Source of the DNA: Rhodocollybia butyracea
Taxonomy: Eukaryota; Basidiomycota; Agaricomycetes; Agaricales; Omphalotaceae
Assembly (NCBI GenBank): GCA_015501585.1
Contig: JADNRY010001277.1
Span: 1 to 13,351, forward strand
Direction: 5' to 3'
Length of the DNA: 13,351 nt
Made by a program: the position numbers and the translations under genes. A model generated the notes under the pieces. That model had not been told where the DNA came from. It did no database searches and saw only the letters and a program-made list of their open reading frames with translations. Every line of letters starts with the position of its first letter. Position 1 is the stretch's first letter. Below, piece after piece: positions 8,338 to 13,351 of the stretch.

Positions 8338-9130
8338 TAATGTCTTGAGTGAATCAAATTTAGTCTTTAAGCGCCTCTCACCAATGGCGCTTATTACTCT
8401 TCAACCACGACAGGACACTAGAAGTCTAGAACGCCTTCCAGGACCACTGTCCCAGTGATCTCACTGAGCGATACTTAAACTGTATCGCAAGACGAGAAGG
8501 ATACCATATTCCACGGAGGTAGAGTACACTTGTGTCTTCAATTCCGATCTACTTACTGAAAACCCATACATTTTCTACGATCTACAGGGAACGGAAACTC
8601 ACCATAGGACTACCCAAAGCGAGCGAGGGCTTCTTTGACGGTAAGCTCGCATTTACGCCGCAGGAAGCGCTGAACCATTCTATCCACATTTCCACCGATT
8701 ACACCGTCTCCTGGTTTCCTTCGACTCATTTCGATATTGTTGTTGAAAATACACGACCGGATAGTAAGCTTGAGCGAAGCTACACAGAATATAAGGGGCC
8801 ATGGATGCGAAAGAATGGACGCTCGCCTTGGATAAGGGAATGCACTGGATATCCGGGAACGAAAACCCAACACACCATGCCTAAGCTGCTTATTGTTTGG
8901 GAGATGACACTCCGAAGGTACATAGATACCCTAAAATCTTTCAAGCGACGATATCATGCAAAAGTTGCAATTTCCTGGACAGATAGAGAACAGTTACCTA
9001 TACGCACACATGGGAATCCCACCCCTAGTACACGATACCACCAGAGGAAGTCTTACCGGTTCCGAGTCCCTGCGCATTAGTACTTCAAGACTGAGCAGTA
9101 AACAGAGTTGTAAACTAAATAAAGAACTGT
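8338..9130. other. Segment A1, no coding constraint seen
   Basis: A 182-codon plus frame (8532-9080) and shorter minus frames exist. The paralogous A2 breaks the plus frame after about 46 codons, and indels between copies (4 bp near 8620, others) are not multiples of three. Base differences are spread evenly over codon positions in the longest minus frame shared by both copies. I read the segment as non-coding sequence or old gene remnant downstream of gene B1. Confidence 0.45.
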
Positions 9131-9243
9131 ACAGATAGAGGTGTGAAATGTCCATCACCAGCGCCTCCAAGTTGGCGTCGGCGTCACCTCCTACGTTGGA
9201 CATATTGTGAGGAAGGCAATACAAAGCAGTTTGGTGACTTATT

Positions 9244-9855
9244 TTAGTAGATTTTATATAGGTTTTGTCCGCGACCTGGTGTGCCTATTGTAATATATCC
9301 CAATCCTTCAATAAATCTCGCTGCTTTGCCCGTTTGTATTTCACCATCTCCAGTATGATCAGTATATACTATGGAGTCCTTGGTTGAACCATGCAAGCTG
9401 AAGACAAGGGACCAAGCGAAACGGTGTGTTGGTACTACTGTCAATCGTGTTGCGTCTCGGGGGCTAGGAACATTGTCCCAGATATATCGCAGCGTGTAGG
9501 GAGGAGCAAGTTTGTCGTAGGGATAACCGGCACCTTTCAATTGGTGGTTGTGTATACCAGAGTGAAAAGCAGAATTCATCAATCCCACCACCCTCTTTCG
9601 AATGTCATCAGCATATCCTTGTGCTTCTTCAGTTTTTGCTTCGGCGGAGGTGGTCTCCACTCCGTTCTGGAACTTAATTTGAATGACTATGTTCAAAGGC
9701 TGAGCTGTGTTTCGCTGAGCGATTGAGACGGGAGAGTCCTGCACGGATCAAATAAGTGTGAGACTTAGAAGAACTTGGAAGCACTCACGGGGAAGTGGTA
9801 CCGCGTATTTAGCGTACATAAATCCAAGGATAACAAATATAGGATTCAATCGCAT
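9244..9855 (-). CDS. Small secreted protein, copy 1 (frame defect in exon 1)
   Basis: Exon 1 (9855-9789) encodes a signal peptide, MRLNPIFVILGFMYAKYAVP. The intron is 9788-9739 (50 nt, GTGAGT...GCAG). Exon 2 (9738-9244) starts DSPVSIAQRN, carries YADDIRKRV and SAFHSGIHNHQLK, and ends NLYKIY-stop. I do not recognise the family. The mature part is about 160 residues and lacks cysteine. It is the paralogue of the gene at 11490-12184. Two defects against that copy: exon 1 has one extra base in a C run (CTTCCCC), which throws exon 2 out of frame, and the second donor GTAAGT is changed to ATAAGT so that a stop comes first. The lost third exon is still visible at about 9189-9156 (ending PTWRRW-stop). 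Either a young pseudogene, or a gene with one sequence error and a new C-terminus. Confidence 0.55.
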
Positions 9856-9859
9856 GTTG

Positions 9860-10335
9860 TTGTAAGGAGGCAGTGGACTCTGTGCGAAGGATCTTTGACC
9901 AGCAAAGAAGACAAATCCTGAAACCTGAGTATCAAACTTGAGGACATCTGCTTTTTCGAGTGGCTTTTATGGAGATTTGGACGGACCGGTTCCAACCCCG
10001 GTAACTCGGTATAGTTGACCCGTGTCAGGCCTAAGTTCACCCGTCGGTTATATTACCACTAAGTACTACTGGCGCATGAAAGTTTCGCATTTCTATATTC
10101 GGTAAAAGTTGAAACATTGGCTGATGTGACCTTGATGTGACGCTGGCGTAGCTCAGATCTGAATGTCCTTGGAATGTCTTTTTCAAGTCTTTTTGCAAAT
10201 TTTTCTTCTCGTGTACAACGAAAAACATTCGAATCGCGGGTCTTCAAGATGAATGTCTTTGCAAGAAATGATGGCATTTTCTTCTCACAGTGGCATATGA
10301 GCTGAGATATAGCACCAGCAAGCGTGAATTCCTTC
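9860..10335. promoter_or_regulatory. Segment P1: upstream region between gene B1 and segment C1
   Basis: Separates the minus-strand secreted-protein gene from the plus-strand C segment. Blocks shared with P2 (12190-12640) include TATATTCGGTAAAAGTT, GATGTGACCTTGATGTG and ACAACGAAAAACAT. Their survival in otherwise diverged sequence may mark upstream activating elements. No gene seen in it. Confidence 0.4.
9964..9971 (-). promoter_or_regulatory. TATA-like box of secreted-protein gene copy 1
   Basis: CCATAAAA on the minus strand, about 110 bases upstream of the ATG. It is followed in both copies by CCACTCGAAAAAG and by TTTGCTGGTCAAAGATCCTT in the 5' leader. Confidence 0.5.
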
Positions 10336-10371
10336 AACATTTACCATACGGAAGACTTTTGTATATGTGAC

Positions 10372-10572
10372 AACAAAACAGACGGTGGATTCTACACCTT
10401 TGTGCATGGGGGTTGTGAAGCTACATATACACTAGTCCAAACTCCGACTCACATGTACTCACAGCCGAATCAAACAAGATGCACAGTCGGCAAGTGTGGT
10501 CCAGTTACCGGTGTACCAAACTTGCTGACCCATGCTAGCGAGGCATTTTATCCGAAATATGGCCTTGATTAA
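10372..10572 (+). CDS. Conserved C segment, copy 1 (last coding segment of an unknown protein)
   Basis: Sixty-seven codons including the stop: NKTDGGFYTFVHGGCEATYT, then TRCTVGKCGPV and LLTHASEAFYPKYGLD-stop. It matches 6408-6617 in frame and at the stop codon, with in-frame net length changes and an excess of third-position differences. Two compensating small indels lie around the shared CACATGTACTYACAG (about 10448-10462). That sequence could also be a splice acceptor, or on the minus strand a GTRAGT donor. There is no ATG near the start of the conserved part, so an upstream exon or a lost start is likely. It lies divergent to gene B1 with P1 between. No family recognised. Confidence 0.42.
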   Translation, partial: NKTDGGFYTFVHGGCEATYTLVQTPTHMYSQPNQTRCTVGKCGPVTGVPNLLTHASEAFYPKYGLD

Positions 10573-10647
10573 GTAGCACCGGCTGTATCTGGGTCACTGC
10601 AGTGGTGGGTACTTTAACTTTGAATAGCGGATTGGGATGGTGAGTTG

Positions 10648-11470
10648 TAAAGTCTTGAGTGAATCAGATTTAGTCTTTAAGCGCCTCTCGTTTTATGGCG
10701 TTTATTACTCTTCCTCGTAGAAGTCTAGAATGCCTTCCGGCGGACCACTGACCCAGTGATCCCACTGAGCAATACCTACTAAACCGTATAGCAAGACGAA
10801 AAGGATACCAATATTCCACGGAGGTAGAATACACTTATGTCTTCAATTCCGATCTCCTACTTACTGAAAACCCATACATTTTTGACGACCTACAGGGAGA
10901 GGAAACTCACCGTAGGGCTACCAAAAGCGAGGGCCCCTCCGACGGTAATCTTACATTTACACCACGTGAAGCGATGAACCATCATAATTGCCTTTCCACC
11001 AATTACACCCCTTGGTTTTCTTCGACTCGCCTTGGTATTGTTGTTGGAAATACACAACCGGATAATAGGAGAGAGTGAGAAGCAGCTGATCACTTCTTGA
11101 GCGAAGCTACACAGACTATAAAGGGTCAACTCGAATGGCCTATCCAGGGAACTTTGGATCAATGGATGCGAAGGATTCGACGCTCGCCTTGGATGCACCG
11201 GATGTCCGGGAACGAAAAACCAAGCCACCATGCCTGAGCTGCTTATCGTTTGGGAGACGACCGACCCTTCGAAGTTACACAGGTACTCTAAAATCTTTCA
11301 AGCGACGATATCATGCAAAACTTGTGATCTACTGGACAGATAGAGAACAGCCCCCCGTACACACGCATAGTACACCTGGAATCCCACCCCTACACGATGC
11401 CCTTGTTCCCTGCGCCTTAGTCTGACTTTCATACGCGATTGTAAACCAAATAAACAAATAACTGGACTGA
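10648..11470. other. Segment A2, no coding constraint seen
   Basis: Paralogue of 8338-9130. A 113-codon minus frame (10890-11231) is broken in A1 by a 4-bp insertion, and substitutions between the copies show no codon-position bias by eye. I do not call a gene. Confidence 0.45.
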
Positions 11471-11489
11471 TAGACGTGTGAAATGTCCA

Positions 11490-12184
11490 TCACCAGCGCT
11501 CCCAAGTCAACGTCCCTTTCTATGTTGCACACACTATGAGGCAGGCCAATACACAGCGATTGGTGACTTACTTTGGCGGCGGTTACTTTGATGTATTTTC
11601 GAAAGATTTGTCCGTCACGACCTTCTTGACCTGTCGTAATAGTTCCGAGTGCCCATCCCTTCACATCACTGCTCGTGCCTATTGTACCGCGTCCAGTATG
11701 ACGATATTCCTTTGAGTCCTTGCTGAAGGTAAGCTCCCATTTGAGGTTGGATCTTTGGGCTGGTGTGGAGTATGGAGCTCCGAGGAGGGGATCATTGACC
11801 CAGGAATATTCCCGGTGGTAGTCCGAGTCAGGATCAATTTTGTCGAAGGGATCAACTTTCAATTGGTGTTTGTGTATAGCATAGTAAAAAGCAGTATCCA
11901 CCAAATCCGTCACGTCCTGTCGGATGTCATTAGTATAGTCTGACTGTTTTCGTGCATCGGGAGCTGGTGTTTTGGCAGAGGGGTTTTTCGATTCATTCTC
12001 GAACGTAATGGCTATTTTCAATTTCAAGCCCTGATCAGTGTCTCTCCGAGTGATCGAGACGGGTGAGTCCTGCAGGGGTCAAATAAGCATGATATTTAAA
12101 GAACTTGAAAGCACTCACAGCGAGAGGTATCGCATTTATAGTGAATACAAATCCAAGGATAACGAAGATAAGATTCAATCGCAT
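11490..12184 (-). CDS. Small secreted protein, copy 2 (197 aa, three exons)
   Basis: Exon 1 (12184-12119) gives the signal peptide MRLNLIFVILGFVFTINA plus IPLA. Intron 1 is 12118-12070 (GTGAGT...GCAG). Exon 2 (12069-11572, 166 codons) starts DSPVSITRRD and contains YTNDIRQDV, DTAFYYAIHKHQLK, NLKWELTFSKDSKEY and GWALGTITTGQEGRDGQ. Intron 2 is 11571-11520 (GTAAGT...ATAG, 52 nt). Exon 3 (11519-11490) gives KGTLTWERW-stop. All phases join. The family is unknown to me. The mature protein has about 175 residues, no cysteine, and is rich in charged and Thr/Ser residues with likely beta strands. It is conserved in outline with copy 1 but strongly diverged in sequence, as expected of a fast-evolving secreted protein, possibly effector-like. 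If intron 2 is retained, the frame stays open to 11329. Confidence 0.75.
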
Positions 12185-12291
12185 ATTGTCGTAAGGAGAA
12201 GGGGTGGTAGTGGACTCTGTGCGAAGGATCTTTGACCAGCAAAGACTGAGTACTGAGTATCAAACTGGAGGGTATTTACTTTTTCGAGTGG

Positions 12292-12299
12292 TTTTATGT
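12292..12299 (-). promoter_or_regulatory. TATA-like box of secreted-protein gene copy 2
   Basis: ACATAAAA on the minus strand, at the same distance (about 110 bases) from its ATG as in copy 1 and inside a conserved block. The conservation of spacing and leader supports a shared core promoter. Confidence 0.5.
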
Positions 12300-12639
12300 A
12301 GAATTTGGAACGGACCAGATGGGACCCCGGACGAGCCGGTTCGAGCAGTTCCAGCCACTTTCCAGCCCCGGTTACCTCCGGTTACTTGCTAATTGCCTCG
12401 TCTCTTGAGTTCGCCCTGAACTCGAAGTTCGAACATGTGCAGACCAGACATAGCCAGACATACATGCGCATAAAAGTTTCGTATCTATATTCGGTAAAAG
12501 TTAAAAAACCTCGTTTGATGTGACCTTGATGTGGCGGAACTGAATGTGATCAAAAACGCGCATCCTCGAGTTCTTTTTAAAAAAAATTTCTTCTCTCATG
12601 GCTGATAAGTATATACAACGAAAAACATGTTAGTCAAAA

Positions 12640-13351
12640 GACAGCATCGAGCGGCCCAAACATGCCTCAACGTAGCCGCGAGGCCCAAAGAGACATGGGC
12701 TTTGGCAGCATGCAGGTTGGGGTGGAGTCTGGACTGGGAGCTGCTTGACTCTTTCCAACATTGTAAAGTCTGAGTGTAAACCGCTATCTACTGCCATCCG
12801 CTCAGTCATATGCATGATCAGTGGCCTTCAGTGGCTTCACTGTGTATTCACTGCCTACCTTAAGCAAAATACGAAATTTTCAGGGTGAACTTGTTACTGA
12901 TGAAACATCGCCAGATAATCTATACCGTGAGCCGGTCCCCCCACTGGTCAACCCTCCCCTACGTTCTATCGATAACAGACCGATAACAGGCTACAACAAT
13001 TTTCGCTAGGGCACTGTTAAAAATATTTCAACGATGGACTTGAATAATTGTTCATTTCTCTCCGAAAAACTCCTGAAACGATTACCTTTGGATAGTCCCT
13101 CACCTAGGGCTAGGGCCGCATACTTCCATTCACAAAATAAAAAAAACAAAACAAAAAAGATAATCCCTCACCTTGATTGTGGCAACAATCACGAACGTTC
13201 ATAGCAAGCGGCCATTCCAAGAGTGGTCGATCAATTGGGCAGCAGTCACAAGTGCCCATGTGGTGTGCGAGGTATGGATGTACAGTTATGAGTGAATTTT
13301 TTGCATGCCTACTAGCTCTGGCACTGACAGCCCAAAACAGTCCATCGACAC
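12640..13351. other. Unassigned sequence at the right edge
   Basis: Outside the duplicated array. I see no supported gene. Short plus frames exist (12821-13009, and a 56-codon frame from an ATG at 13034), but nothing in them is recognisable. An A-rich low-complexity run lies at about 13135-13161. GATARTCCCTCACC occurs twice (13092 and 13159). Confidence 0.4.

Larger units (their letters stand above)
8338..10647. repeat. Tandem unit copy 1 (segments A1-B1-P1-C1)
   Basis: Collinear with 10648-12640. A1 at 8338-9130 matches 10648-11470. B1 at 9130-9860 matches 11470-12190 (secreted-protein gene). P1 at 9860-10320 matches 12190-12640 (promoter region). C1 at 10336-10647 has a counterpart only in the left remnant (6376-6687). 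Similarity is high in A (for example TGTCTTCAATTCCGATC) and in the signal-peptide exon, and lower in the mature protein. Confidence 0.75.
10648..12640. repeat. Tandem unit copy 2 (segments A2-B2-P2, no C)
   Basis: Starts at the TAA of the empty insertion site and follows copy 1 in order through ACAACGAAAAACATG (about 12615-12629), where similarity stops. No C segment follows, so the array ends here on the right. Confidence 0.72.

Noticed and set aside
8532..9080. 182-codon plus-strand frame in segment A1
   Set aside because: The paralogous segment breaks the frame by indels that are not multiples of three, and no domain is recognisable.
9391..9726. 111-codon plus-strand frame
   Set aside because: Antisense shadow of exon 2 of the secreted-protein gene copy 1, which has a signal-peptide exon and a paralogue.
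10460..10640. Minus-strand reading of segment C with GQQVWYTGNWTTL and a GTGAGT donor
   Set aside because: Codons are in register with the plus frame, so the observed excess of plus third-position changes would be first-position changes here. The other copy also has a stop and an indel in this frame.
10890..11231. 113-codon minus-strand frame in segment A2
   Set aside because: Not kept in A1 (4-bp difference), and substitutions between copies show no codon-position bias by eye.
12821..13009. Short plus-strand frame near the right edge
   Set aside because: No start or splice context, no recognisable residues, no paralogue in the window.

Overview
The window is eukaryotic and most likely from a basidiomycete fungus (Agaricomycetes). 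Introns are 48-65 nt with GTRNGT donors, CTAAY branch sites and YAG acceptors. A tRNA gene carries an intron after position 37. The protein types seen (a CHAT-domain C-terminus, an SH3-PX-BAR sorting nexin, a lineage-specific secreted protein) fit that group. There is no bacterial gene packing, ribosome binding site or operon. Most long open frames are not genes.

Layout. 1-337: 3' end of a CHAT-domain gene (+). 585-2266: a 1.68 kb non-autonomous DNA transposon with 25-bp perfect terminal inverted repeats and a 6-bp target duplication. Its arms are full of a 15-bp-period subterminal repeat that mimics pentapeptide-repeat protein when translated. 2500-2629: an intron-containing tRNA-Asp(GTC) on the minus strand with a Pol III terminator. 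2687-2885: a 97-bp tandem duplication. 3238-5881: an SH3-PX-BAR (SNX9-type) sorting nexin gene on the minus strand. Its splice sites and domain motifs are intact, but about ten single-base indels break the frame.

6240-12640 is an accessory region built from a tandemly repeated unit (A-B-P-C, about 2.3 kb). B is a small secreted, cysteine-free protein gene (-), P its promoter and upstream region, C a short conserved plus-strand coding segment, and A a segment without detectable coding constraint. There are two nearly full copies (8338-10647 and 10648-12640). A third, decayed copy lies at 6240-6687, where an A tail joins directly to C. At the C/A junction of the left copy sits a 1.65 kb element (6688-8337) with inverted termini of about 115 bp and a TAA target duplication, like PIF/Harbinger. 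The paralogous junction at 10640-10655 is the empty site. Nested in that element is a 377-bp hairpin element (7340-7716) with a 116-bp perfect arm and TA flanks.

The two conserved single-copy genes (sorting nexin, tRNA-Asp) lie between transposons and a fast-changing duplicated secreted-protein locus. This is the usual look of an effector-rich or accessory compartment in a fungal genome. I see no operon-like or defence system. The most novel items are the duplicated secreted-protein/C-segment unit and the layered mobile elements. All alignments were made by eye.
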